A DNA stretch of 64,000 nt. It comes from Pseudomonas sp. R76. Its GTDB lineage: Bacteria > Pseudomonadota > Gammaproteobacteria > Pseudomonadales > Pseudomonadaceae. Under the pieces are notes generated by a model, which did not search any database, had not been told where the DNA came from, and saw only the letters and a list, made by a program, of their open reading frames with translations. Where the stretch lies: assembly GCF_009834565.1 (NCBI RefSeq), contig NZ_CP019428.1:1302001-1366000 (forward strand), in the 5' to 3' direction. The translations under genes were made by a program, and so were the position numbers. Shown here piece after piece: positions 36,515 to 44,184 of the stretch. The number at the start of each line of letters is the position of its first letter. Positions within the stretch are counted from its first letter, which is position 1.

Positions 36515-37318
36515 TCAGTGCACCACTGAATTAGGCGGCAGGTGCCCCAGCCGCTCGGTCAGGCGCAGGCGCTGGATCGGGTCTTCGCTGAGCAGCAAGG
36601 CGTGCTCCAGGTCAAAACGCTCGGCGCTTGGGCAATCCAGGCGCTGGTAAAGGCTGGCCCGCGCCAGATAGTCGGCCGCGCTGGCATTGCCCAGTTCCAG
36701 CACGCGTTCGGCGTCGATCAAGGCGGCCAACGGGTTGTCATTTGAGAGGTGCAGCTGGCGCAGGTTGCGTGACAGCCGTTGCAGGATCGCGCGGGGTTCG
36801 GCGGTGAGCAGGTGGTCGGCCTTGAGCTTGAGATTCGGCCCATACTGACGGTGCAGCAACTCGCGGCAATCATTGGGGTACAAACGCCGCCCGCCGCACG
36901 GGTCCAGCAGATGATCGGCGCCGGGCACGCGCAGCAAAAAATGCCCTGGAAAGTTGACGCCGACCATCGGGATATTCAGGCGCCGCGCCATCTCCAGCGC
37001 AATCAGCCCCATGGCCAAGGGTTGCCCGCGTTTGCGCTGCAGCACCTTGTCCAGCAAGGCGGCGGCGGGGCGCAATGGGGTGAAGTCGTCCTGGGCGAAC
37101 CCCAGGTCATTCATACGCCGCAGCAGTGGCTGGCCGAGTTCATCGGCCGGCAACATGGGCATGCCGACGCTGACCTGCTGTTGCAATAACGCCAGATCTT
37201 GCAGGATCAGCAACGGCTGCACGGCCGGGTCGTGCTCGGCAGCAATCCACAGCGCGGCTTCAAACAGCGCAGGGGGTGAACGGTCCAGACAGGCGAAAAA
37301 GGCTGTGCGGGGATTCAT
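36515..37318 (-). CDS. SirB1 family transglutaminase-like protein
   Basis: 267 residues. The central region (about 85-170) is transglutaminase-like: KRGQPLAMGLIALEMARRLNIPMVGVNFPGHFLLRV, then LLDPCGGRRLY, with the family-conserved His and Asp. In place of the usual catalytic Cys the first motif has Pro-Leu, as in SirB1 proteins generally, so enzymatic activity is doubtful. The C-terminal part is TPR-like (about 200-260). The cellular role is unknown. It is convergent with the MFS gene. Confidence 0.82.
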   Translation of the reverse strand: MNPRTAFFACLDRSPPALFEAALWIAAEHDPAVQPLLILQDLALLQQQVSVGMPMLPADELGQPLLRRMNDLGFAQDDFTPLRPAAALLDKVLQRKRGQPLAMGLIALEMARRLNIPMVGVNFPGHFLLRVPGADHLLDPCGGRRLYPNDCRELLHRQYGPNLKLKADHLLTAEPRAILQRLSRNLRQLHLSNDNPLAALIDAERVLELGNASAADYLARASLYQRLDCPSAERFDLEHALLLSEDPIQRLRLTERLGHLPPNSVVH

Positions 37319-37505
37319 TGCGTTCTCCGGCGTATGCCCCCGTTTTAGCCTTGCTGTGAATTTTCGTCCAGTGACTTAAGAAATATCCGACCTGCTTATG
37401 TCGTGGGGTCTGAGAAATCGGGCGGCTTATTCCAGCGTACTTCGGCAGTTTCCTGCCGTAAGCCTATACTTGGGCCTCAACCAGAAGTGATTCGGGAGCC
37501 CGACG

Positions 37506-38525
37506 ATGTTCGCTCTCATGCACAGCACCCGCCTTGAATCGCTGCACCTGAGCGTCGACCCGGTAACCGGGCTGAAGGCAATCATAGCCATCCATAACAG
37601 CCGCCTGGGCCCCGCGCTGGGCGGCTGCCGTTATCTCGCCTACCCCGACGATGAAAGTGCCGTGGCCGATGCCGCGCGCCTGGCCCAAGGCATGAGCTAC
37701 AAAGCCGCCCTGGCCGGCTTGCCGGTGGGCGGCGGCACGGCAGTGATCATCCGGCCCGTGCATGTGGAAAGCCGCGCGGCGCTGTTCGAGGCGTTTGGGC
37801 GTTGCGTCGAAAAACTCGACGGCCGCTTTATCACCTCCATCGACAGCGGCACCTCGGTGGCCGACATGGATTGCATCGCCCAACACACCCGCTTCGTCAC
37901 CAGCACCAGCGCAGCCGGCGACCCGGCGCCGCATGCGGCCATGGGCGTATTCACCGGCATCCGCGCCGCCGCCATGGCGCGCCTGGGCAGCGACAACCTT
38001 GAAGGCTTGCGCGTGGCAGTCCAGGGCCTGGGCAACGTCGGCTACGCCCTGGCCGAGCAACTGCACGCGGCGGGCGCTGAACTGTTGGTCAGCGACATCG
38101 ACAATGGCAAGGTGCAACTGGCCATGGAACAACTCGGCGCGCACCCCATAGCCAACGATGCATTGCTCAGCACGCCTTGCGACATTCTTTCGCCGTGCGG
38201 CGTCGGCGCGGTGTTCAATCGCCACAGCGTCGGCCAACTGCGCTGCGCCGCCGTGGCTGGTTCCGCCAGCGCGCAATTGACCAACCTGGAAATCGCCGAC
38301 CAGCTGGAAGGGCGCGGCATCCTCTACGCCCCGGACTACGTGATCAACTCCGGTGGCCTGATCTACGTCGCGCTCAAACACGCCGGCGCCGAGCTGCCCG
38401 GCATCACCGCACACCTGTCGAACATCGGCACGCGCCTTACCGAAATCTTCGCCCACGCCCAAGCCGAAAAACGCTCCCCCGCACGGGTAGCGGATGAGCT
38501 GGCCGAACGCCTGCTCTACCCATAA
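37506..38525 (+). CDS. Leu/Glu/Phe/Val dehydrogenase-like protein with catalytic Lys replaced
   Basis: 339 residues, with the dimerisation/substrate domain (about 10-130) and a Rossmann NAD domain (QGLGNVGYALAEQL, about 165-185). The length and the opening MFALMHSTRLESLHLS resemble Pseudomonas leucine dehydrogenase-type proteins. Lys66 in MSYKAAL is kept. The signature that should read GGGKAVI reads GGGTAVI, so Thr78 stands where the second catalytic Lys (Lys80 in Bacillus leucine dehydrogenase, also 12 residues on) is expected. The codon is ACG against AAG. Oxidative deamination would normally be lost. The frame is otherwise intact, so a new role or recent loss of function is possible. Confidence 0.85.
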   Translation: MFALMHSTRLESLHLSVDPVTGLKAIIAIHNSRLGPALGGCRYLAYPDDESAVADAARLAQGMSYKAALAGLPVGGGTAVIIRPVHVESRAALFEAFGRCVEKLDGRFITSIDSGTSVADMDCIAQHTRFVTSTSAAGDPAPHAAMGVFTGIRAAAMARLGSDNLEGLRVAVQGLGNVGYALAEQLHAAGAELLVSDIDNGKVQLAMEQLGAHPIANDALLSTPCDILSPCGVGAVFNRHSVGQLRCAAVAGSASAQLTNLEIADQLEGRGILYAPDYVINSGGLIYVALKHAGAELPGITAHLSNIGTRLTEIFAHAQAEKRSPARVADELAERLLYP

Positions 38526-38534
38526 GCCAGGCAT

Positions 38535-38567
38535 TAAAAAGGCCCTGAATCAATGATTCAGGGCCTG
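38535..38567 (-). terminator. Rho-independent terminator for the yebG-family gene
   Basis: A perfect stem AGGCCCTGAATCA/TGATTCAGGGCCT (38540-38567) is followed, on the minus strand, by T5. On the plus strand no U-tract follows, but the hairpin may still end the dehydrogenase transcript. Confidence 0.8.
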
Positions 38568-38580
38568 TTCAATTCGGGCT

Positions 38581-38841
38581 TTATTCCGCTGCCGGGTTCA
38601 GCAACTCGGACAGTGCGTCCGGTTGGCTCTTGAACGCCTTGGCAAATACATCGCGGTTCTTCGCCATGTAGATCCCGGCTTCTTCCACCTGCTGCTCGCT
38701 CAGGGACGGCACGGCTTTTTGCAACACTTCTGCCAGCAACTCAGCGAGTTCAAGCATCTTGTCATGACGGTCAGCTTCGGCTTTATCCATGAACAAACGC
38801 TCCAGATCTCGGCTGCTGCGGTATACCACTTCGACGGCCAT
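38581..38841 (-). CDS. YebG family SOS-induced protein
   Basis: 86 residues, small and charged, opening MAVEVVYRSSRDLERLFMDKAEAD as in YebG proteins, and with LAELLAEVLQKAVPSLSEQQVEEAG in the middle. E. coli YebG is a LexA-controlled DNA-damage protein of unknown biochemical role. A near-perfect LexA box stands 44 bases upstream of the start codon, which agrees with SOS control here too. The strong terminator downstream shows it is a single-gene unit. Confidence 0.9.
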   Translation of the reverse strand: MAVEVVYRSSRDLERLFMDKAEADRHDKMLELAELLAEVLQKAVPSLSEQQVEEAGIYMAKNRDVFAKAFKSQPDALSELLNPAAE

Positions 38842-38884
38842 TCACCACCTCACATGCCTTCACGATAGTTGTCTTTTGCGACTA

Positions 38885-38900
38885 CTGTATTTATATACAG
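38885..38900. promoter_or_regulatory. LexA (SOS) box
   Basis: CTGTATTTATATACAG differs from the ideal CTGTATATATATACAG at one central base. It is placed 44 bases upstream of the yebG-family start, where it would cover the promoter. Confidence 0.92.
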
Positions 38901-39016
38901 CGAAAAGGGTAAGCCAAACGACAGGGTTTGGGTAGCAGTTTTTTAATGTAGCCCGTAAATACAGGTTTGCTACAACGGAAATTTCTGACAACTTGCCGGG
39001 GTTGCGCTGGAATTGT

Positions 39017-39257
39017 CCGGTGGCTTACCTTCCACCGGCGCTGCACATGCAGCGAGCGGGCTTGGCGGCCTGCTACGAAAGGTGCAACAACGCTCTAATA
39101 GGATTTCAGACGCTAACTCCGTTTGCATTCTTATGTCATGGCGGGTTGCACAGGGACCCTTCGGGGTGCCGGGTTCCTTTCGTACCGGTCCGCCAACCTT
39201 GTGCAATCCGTCACCCAAACTGCTTGGCGGCAGATGGTGATGGTTTCCCTACGAGAG
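39017..39257 (+). ncRNA. Structured leader RNA upstream of the DUF6124 gene
   Basis: Several stems follow one another. CCGGTGG/CCACCGG (39017-39038) and CGCTGCA/TGCAGCG (39039-39054) come first. A long-range stem GGGTTGCACA/TGTGCAATCC (about 39143 and 39202) encloses ACCC-TTCG-GGGT, a UUCG tetraloop hairpin, and CCGG...CCGG. CCGTCACC pairs with GGTGATGG close to the ribosome site GAGAGGAG. I do not recognise a named RNA family. A cis-regulatory leader is the simplest reading; a separate small RNA is possible. Confidence 0.55.
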
Positions 39258-39267
39258 GAGCTGTGCC

Positions 39268-39513
39268 ATGAAAAAGATCACCCCCAATCCCCCGTCTACT
39301 GATCCGACGCTGTTCAGCGTTACTCCTGATTCTGATACAGAAACCTTGCTCGCCAATGCCAGCGAAACCCTAAGCAGCGTCCGTGAGATGGCCAATAAGC
39401 TGGCATTCGACCTTGAAGGCCAGCAGCGAAGCTTGGTCTTGGCGATTCACCAACTGGTGGAAATGGGCGGCTTGTTGGTCGACCGAGCTCTGGAGCAAGT
39501 CGCACCCGCCTGA
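39268..39513 (+). CDS. DUF6124 (formerly DUF3077) family small protein
   Basis: 81 residues, opening MKKITPNPPSTDP and continuing SVTPDSDTETLLANASETLSS, the pattern I recognise from DUF6124 proteins, which are frequent in Pseudomonas. The rest is one long amphipathic helix (QRSLVLAIHQLVEMGGLLVDRAL). No enzyme motif, signal peptide or membrane span is visible, and the function is unknown. A strong ribosome site, GAGAGGAG, lies 7 bases before the ATG, at the foot of the structured leader. Confidence 0.8.
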   Translation: MKKITPNPPSTDPTLFSVTPDSDTETLLANASETLSSVREMANKLAFDLEGQQRSLVLAIHQLVEMGGLLVDRALEQVAPA

Positions 39514-39523
39514 GGCCTCAACC

Positions 39524-39647
39524 GATCGTTCCCACGCTCCGCGTGGTAATGCCGCCTGGGGCGCTCTGCGCCCCGCTGCCCACGCAAGACTCAAGGGGGA
39601 CGCGGAGCGTCCCGGGATGCATTCCCACGCAGAGCGTGGGAACGATC
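39524..39647. repeat. Imperfect inverted repeat, GATCGTTCCCACGC family
   Basis: Terminal arms GATCGTTCCCACGCTC and GAGCGTGGGAACGATC face each other around 90 bases that hold further short stems (GGGGCGCTCTGCGCCCC). This is a widespread intergenic repeat in P. fluorescens-group genomes. It directly follows the DUF6124 gene. Confidence 0.8.
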
Positions 39648-39673
39648 AAACACCGACCTGAGGCTGGCTAAGC

Positions 39674-39828
39674 ACCTGTGGCGAGCGAGCTTGCTCGCGT
39701 TGGGCTGCGAAGCAGCCCCAATTCAGGCGAAGGTATTCTTCCTGTTAAAACCCATCGGCAGGTTTTGGGGGCGCTACGCGCTGGAGCGCCAGCCCGGCCC
39801 AGCGGGAGCAAGCTCCCTCGCCACAGGT
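39674..39828. repeat. Inverted repeat, ACCTGTGGCGAG family
   Basis: Arms ACCTGTGGCGAG and CTCGCCACAGGT, extended by imperfect GAGCTTGCTC/GAGCAAGCTC, enclose a centre with GGGCTGCGAAGCAGCCC, the same internal stem as the repeat at 29209. It is the last GC-rich repeat before the composition change. Confidence 0.78.
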
Positions 39829-39962
39829 TATGCGTCTGCCTTGTGCCTCATGTCACGCCGCCACCATCTCAAGTCCTAGTGTCTGGCCTTTTTTCTGCAT
39901 GCAGAACAACCGTCACGTCCAACCCGCATTATCCGGTCGAGCCGACCTAAGGAAGCATCATC

Positions 39963-40286
39963 GTGAAAATCAACTGGGCCGAAAAGCTGCGCCAGAACGT
40001 CCATGGTCTGGCCGAGTCGCTGGGCAACCTGTTTGTCGAGACGTTCCACTACCTGGCGTTGTTCGCCATTGGTGCGGTAACCGCTTGGGCGGCGGTGATG
40101 GAGTTTCTGGGGATGCTGGAGACGGGGCACATCAAGATCGATGACATCTTGCTGCTGTTCATCTACCTGGAATTGGGCGCGATGGTTGGGATTTACTTCA
40201 AGACAAACCCACCTGAATCTAACATTTTTTGTTGCGGGCATAAAAAGCGCGAGCCCCCTATGATTGCGAGTCTTTGGTGCGCTTAA
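39963..40286 (+). CDS. PsiE-like membrane protein, C-terminus replaced
   Basis: 107 residues. Residues 1-82 (MKINWAEKLRQNVHGLAESL ... DDILLLFIYLE ... GIYFKTN) are a PsiE-like phosphate-starvation membrane protein with two spans. The rest of the family, about 70 residues with two more spans, is missing. From about nucleotide 40,208 the frame runs into 25 unrelated residues (PPESNIFCCGHKK...). Comparison with the frameshifted copy at 40330, which keeps the C-terminal half, puts the break right after KTN. The break coincides with the drop to AT-rich sequence, so this gene was probably cut by the event that brought in the right-hand region. Confidence 0.75.
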   Translation: MKINWAEKLRQNVHGLAESLGNLFVETFHYLALFAIGAVTAWAAVMEFLGMLETGHIKIDDILLLFIYLELGAMVGIYFKTNPPESNIFCCGHKKREPPMIASLWCA

Positions 40287-40329
40287 GGCCAGCTAGGCAG
40301 TATTGTCTTTGATGGTAAGGGTGTGAGTG

Positions 40330-40780
40330 ATGAGTGAAATACTTGGAATAGAAAAGCAGCGCAAAAGCCTTCATGGTGGTGCCGATTCGCTTGGGAGTTT
40401 AGTGGTCGAGGCTTTCCACTACCTCTCTCTGTTTGGCATAGCTCTAATTACGATTAGGGCAGCAATTAGCGCATTCATCGGTATGCTCGGTCAAGAGAAA
40501 ATCAGCGTAGATGACATTCTATTGCTATTCATTCATTTAGATATTGTTGGCAATGAGCGGTATTTATTTTAAAACAAATCATATGCCTCTGCGATTTTTG
40601 CTTTATATAGGAGTGACGGCAATGATTAGGCTTTTGATAAGCGACGTTTCGCAAAATAACGCGCCGGACCTAGTGATTATCTACGTGTGTGGTGGGTGCC
40701 TTCTGTTGTCTTTAGCAATCCTGGTTGTCAGGTCTTCTTCATCTAGATTCCCATCTACAAAAGACAAGTCCGAAAATTGA
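40330..40780 (+). pseudogene. psiE-like gene with a one-base frameshift
   Basis: Two adjoining frames together give a full PsiE-like protein of about 150 residues. The first (40330 to ~40545) carries KSLHGGADSLGSLVVEAFHYLSLFG and DDILLLFIHLDI. The second (~40547-40780) carries LAMSGIYFKTNHMPLRFLLYIGVTAMIRLLI. The join needs removal of one base near 40543-40547; LDI then runs into LAMSG at exactly the spacing of the upstream paralogue. Its codons are more AT-rich than the first copy, so it is a foreign or older paralogue and not a fresh duplication. A sequencing error is the alternative. Confidence 0.78.
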
Positions 40781-41330
40781 TTCGGTGAATATATGGGTTC
40801 AATTAAATTTAGAAATATATAATTTCTAATTGAAATTTTTCTTGACAGGGGTGTTCGATCTTAAAGCATAATAAGAATTTTGGAGGTAGCAGTGTATAAG
40901 AGTTTGGCGCATGAAATGGTCAAGATTTTTAGATAAGGGATTTAGGTTTGTGGATTTGTTAATGGGCGTTGAAATTTGAATTTTTAAAAAAATATATGTT
41001 AAATGTAATGATTGAAGGTTTTTTAATATGATGCATGTGGCTTAAAAAGGGCAAGGCGGCATCAAAAAAAAGGGATGCAATCGTTAAAAAAATATTCAAT
41101 TAATATGAAGGTAAGCTTCTTGTGTGACTTAGTGTTTATGGTTTCAGGTTTTTTAAATGAATAACAAATATTTTTTAAAAATGCAGGAGATTATAGCTAT
41201 TGATTTTAGACATTCTTAAAAGTGATGGGATATAGTATTCGGGTGCCTATAGTTGTTGCCTTTGAAGCAGCCGTTATAAGCAAAAATTTACAATAGGATT
41301 TTTCGCAATAGATAGTGCAGGATATTCAAT
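40781..41330. other. AT-rich intergenic region
   Basis: 550 bases of very AT-rich sequence with no credible gene on either strand. Long A/T runs suit binding by H-NS-like MvaT/MvaU silencers, which is an inference. The right end must hold the promoter of the LysR gene at 41331. Confidence 0.6.
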
Positions 41331-42344
41331 ATGCATGACCACAAAACCCCTAGCTTCCATCGGCTTGATCTGAACCTACTCCGAGTTTTCGATGCGGTTT
41401 ATCAAGACCGTAGCATACTCCTGGCTAGTAAGCGATTGAACGTTACCAATTCAGCTGTGAGTCATGCACTTGGTCGTTTGCGAGAGTCTCTGTCAGATGA
41501 GCTCTTTATACGGACGAGTAGGGGAATGGAGCCGTCTATTCGAGCTGAAGCCATCGCTAGCTCCATTCGGCAGGCCTTGGATTTAATTCAAAATACTCTG
41601 GTGGTCGAAAGTTTCGACCCTGGAGCGAGCTCTAGAACGTTCACAATCGCAGCCACTGACTATGTTACGTCAGTACTAATTTCAAGGCTTCTGACTCATC
41701 TATCGGGTATTGCTCCGGGGGTTAAGCTAGTCATTCGGCCATCTACGCGTTTGGATCTTGCAGAACAGATTGATATCGGACGAATTGATTTAGTAATTGG
41801 GTCATTCGCTGAATTACCTCGACGGGTACAAAGCACAATGCTTTGGGAGCAACAGGACGTTTTGTTAATGCGCTCTGGCCATCCTTTACTTACACACACC
41901 CCTATTACGTTAAAATCTTTAAAATGTTATTCCATGGTAATCGTGTCAGTGGGCGGGCAAGAAGAGGGCGCGGTAAACGGTTATATCTCAGAGCGCGGAC
42001 TTGCGCGCCAGTCAGAAATGTTCGACCGCCAAAGTCTTGAACAGGCGCTCGCAACTATTCGTCAGTCACCTAATTATGGATTGACTGTTCCACACGCACT
42101 TGCACTACCTGATATATTGTCAAGCACCAATCTTGTTGGCATAGTTCCTGAGTACCTGGCCCACTCGTTTCAGAAAAAGTTTAGTCTTTGCTATCGCCCG
42201 TTACCATACTCAGCGCCACCTTCTATTCTGCAAGCTGTGTGGCATGCTCGTAATGAAGGAGATCAGGGTCACATTTGGTTGCGCCGTCAATTAATAATAT
42301 TGGCTAAGCAACACATGGAAAGTGTTAAATTTTGTAAAATTTAA
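41331..42344 (+). CDS. LysR-family transcriptional regulator (NodD/LeuO-like branch)
   Basis: 337 residues. The N-terminal helix-turn-helix (LDLNLLRVFDAVYQDRSILLASKRLN, NSAVSHALGRLRESLSDELF) spans about 11-70, and the substrate-binding domain about 100-310 (FTIAATDYVTSVLISRLL). LDLNLL at the start is typical of the NodD/LeuO/SyrM group. Codon use is mixed AT-rich, unlike the core genes to the left. No divergent or adjacent metabolic gene gives a target; the nearest genes are the broken psiE copies and the winged-helix gene 0.8 kb downstream. Confidence 0.88.
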   Translation: MHDHKTPSFHRLDLNLLRVFDAVYQDRSILLASKRLNVTNSAVSHALGRLRESLSDELFIRTSRGMEPSIRAEAIASSIRQALDLIQNTLVVESFDPGASSRTFTIAATDYVTSVLISRLLTHLSGIAPGVKLVIRPSTRLDLAEQIDIGRIDLVIGSFAELPRRVQSTMLWEQQDVLLMRSGHPLLTHTPITLKSLKCYSMVIVSVGGQEEGAVNGYISERGLARQSEMFDRQSLEQALATIRQSPNYGLTVPHALALPDILSSTNLVGIVPEYLAHSFQKKFSLCYRPLPYSAPPSILQAVWHARNEGDQGHIWLRRQLIILAKQHMESVKFCKI

Positions 42345-43135
42345 CTATTGTAATTTATGAAGCGTGTGTTACGAGGTTGTCTTGGTTCAGAAAGTTTCGT
42401 TAAAAAATTATAAATGCTGCTGCATTAAATTTCACTGCTTTTTAAAATTTTATATTTTGTTTGTTTTTTTTTGATTGGGGTTTTGTTAATGAATGCTCTC
42501 TTCTTATTCGTAAGTCGATCTGGTGTCCATAAAGGGTGATGTGTTGATAGTGTTAAGGTGTTTGGTTTGTTAGTATTGATAGTTCATATCTTTCAGAGAG
42601 TAATTTTCTAGAATTGCTGTAATGTGCTAAGTGTTTCTGAGTGATGGTTTTTGCTAGTTAAAAAATGCTGATAAGTTTTTTGCTTTATTTTTGTATGTTT
42701 GAGCGCTCGTATTTAAATCTTTCAAGCTTTCTAGTGTTGTGTGGGTTTTGCCATTTTATTAATGTGTGAAATATTAAATTCACACTTTATGTGGCTTGTT
42801 GAATGGCTTTCAATGTGGTATTGCATGAGATTCGCTTTCGATTTTTGTGAATATGTGGCAATTTAAGTAAACGTTTAATTTTATCTGTGGGTTTGTTGTC
42901 GTTTTGTTTGGTTTAAATTGGTCGTGTGCGTGTGTAGTATTTGTTGGAAATAATGGTTTAACAGATTTGTGCTATGCAAGCGCGTATTTTTTAAGATAGT
43001 AATGGTGTTGGGTAAGCTTAAATTCTGTTTGTCGATAAAACTGGATAAATGTGCTTTATTTTTAAATGGCTTTAACAAGTGCGTTATCATTTTCGATGAG
43101 CTTCATGTTGAAAGTCGTTGCTGAGGAATGTAGTA
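42345..43135. other. AT-rich intergenic region
   Basis: 791 bases, strongly AT-rich, with many T runs. The only sizable frame (minus strand 42881-43090) is a low-complexity artefact of composition. I see no decayed gene that I can name. Confidence 0.6.
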
Positions 43136-43519
43136 ATGTTTGTTGAATCTTCTTTCCATAACGATTTTTTCGAAGAGACTGATGGTGAAGTAGAAAGCGG
43201 ATTTTATTACTTTGACAATTTTTGCTTTGGTGCAAAACGGAAGATGCTTTTTTTCAACGGGGAAACTGTTGAGTTAGGCTCTCGTGCTAGCCATCTTCTG
43301 CTTATTTTATTGAAAGGATGTGGTAAGGTCCAGCTAAAAAAGAATCTACTGAAGGCGGTTTGGGGGACGGTGGTAGTAGAGGAATGTAATTTGCGAGCGC
43401 AGATATATCAAATTCGTCGTGCCCTATCTAAAGGAAAAAATCAGCGCGATATCCTAACTGTCCCCGGTTACGGCTATATGTTTGTGGGTAGTGTTTGGGT
43501 CTGTGATTGTTTTTCGTAA
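43136..43519 (+). CDS. Stand-alone OmpR/ToxR-type winged-helix protein
   Basis: 127 residues from the ATG at 43136, with GAGGA upstream. Residues about 25-120 form a winged-helix DNA-binding domain of the OmpR/CadC type: FDNFCFGAKRKMLFFNGETVELGSRASHLLLILLKG, then RAQIYQIRRALSKGK and the wing VPGYGYMF. There is neither a receiver domain nor a membrane span, so it is neither a normal response regulator nor a ToxR/CadC sensor. It may bind DNA constitutively or respond through a partner. It is isolated in AT-rich sequence; the chemoreceptor gene begins 665 bases later. Confidence 0.78.
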   Translation: MFVESSFHNDFFEETDGEVESGFYYFDNFCFGAKRKMLFFNGETVELGSRASHLLLILLKGCGKVQLKKNLLKAVWGTVVVEECNLRAQIYQIRRALSKGKNQRDILTVPGYGYMFVGSVWVCDCFS

Positions 43520-44184
43520 ACGTAAACGTAAAATAAACATGAGCTGAATATTTTGTATTTATAAAGCTTTAAAATGGCGTTGCTGTACTAGGTGAATATT
43601 TAGTTTTTGTCAAAGGTTAGAGTTTTTTCATTGGGAATGGCTTGGGTAACATGTCTACCTATAATTTTGCTTAGATAATTTAAATTGGTTGCTTGCAAGT
43701 CAGGCTCTAAGATTTTGCACTTAAGACTTAGTAAGGCACTATGTTGCTTTTTGTTTTTTTATTTTGTGGTTCTCAAAAAAATATAGGTTGTTAGTTGCAT
43801 TAGTTGCATAGGTTGCAAGTGTTAATTTGTAAGTTGGCTCGCGAAAGGAATTATAGATTTTAAACGTTCCTAAGTTTTGATTGCTTGTGAGATGTGGTGT
43901 CGATTAGTAATGTGGTACATAATGCCGCCGCTTGGCGCTCTGTAGATATTAAGTGTTTTTTTTTTGTATTTGAATTTGAGGTTGGTTGGTGCTGTGTCTT
44001 ATATTCGTTTGTTCATAGTAATTATATTACTGGCGACAATCCGTCTTGCTATATTTTAATTGGGGTTAGGTTTAAGTTGGGAGGGCGTGTATCACGAATA
44101 TTAATATATTTTTAAAGATCAATTGCTTGGCTTTAATTTTTTTGGTCTACGGTCTTGGAAGATACTTGCTTTGAAGTATATATT
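43520..44184. other. AT-rich intergenic region
   Basis: 665 bases without a supportable gene; the frame 43894-44115 has no recognisable features. Direct repeats of GTTGCAT/GTTGCA occur near 43790-43820. A CGTAAACGTAAACGTAAA triplet repeat sits at 43516-43533, at the end of the winged-helix gene. Confidence 0.55.

Noticed and set aside
39524..39828. CRISPR array, because of closely spaced repeats
   Set aside because: These are inverted arms of two different elements, not direct repeats with spacers; no cas gene is present.
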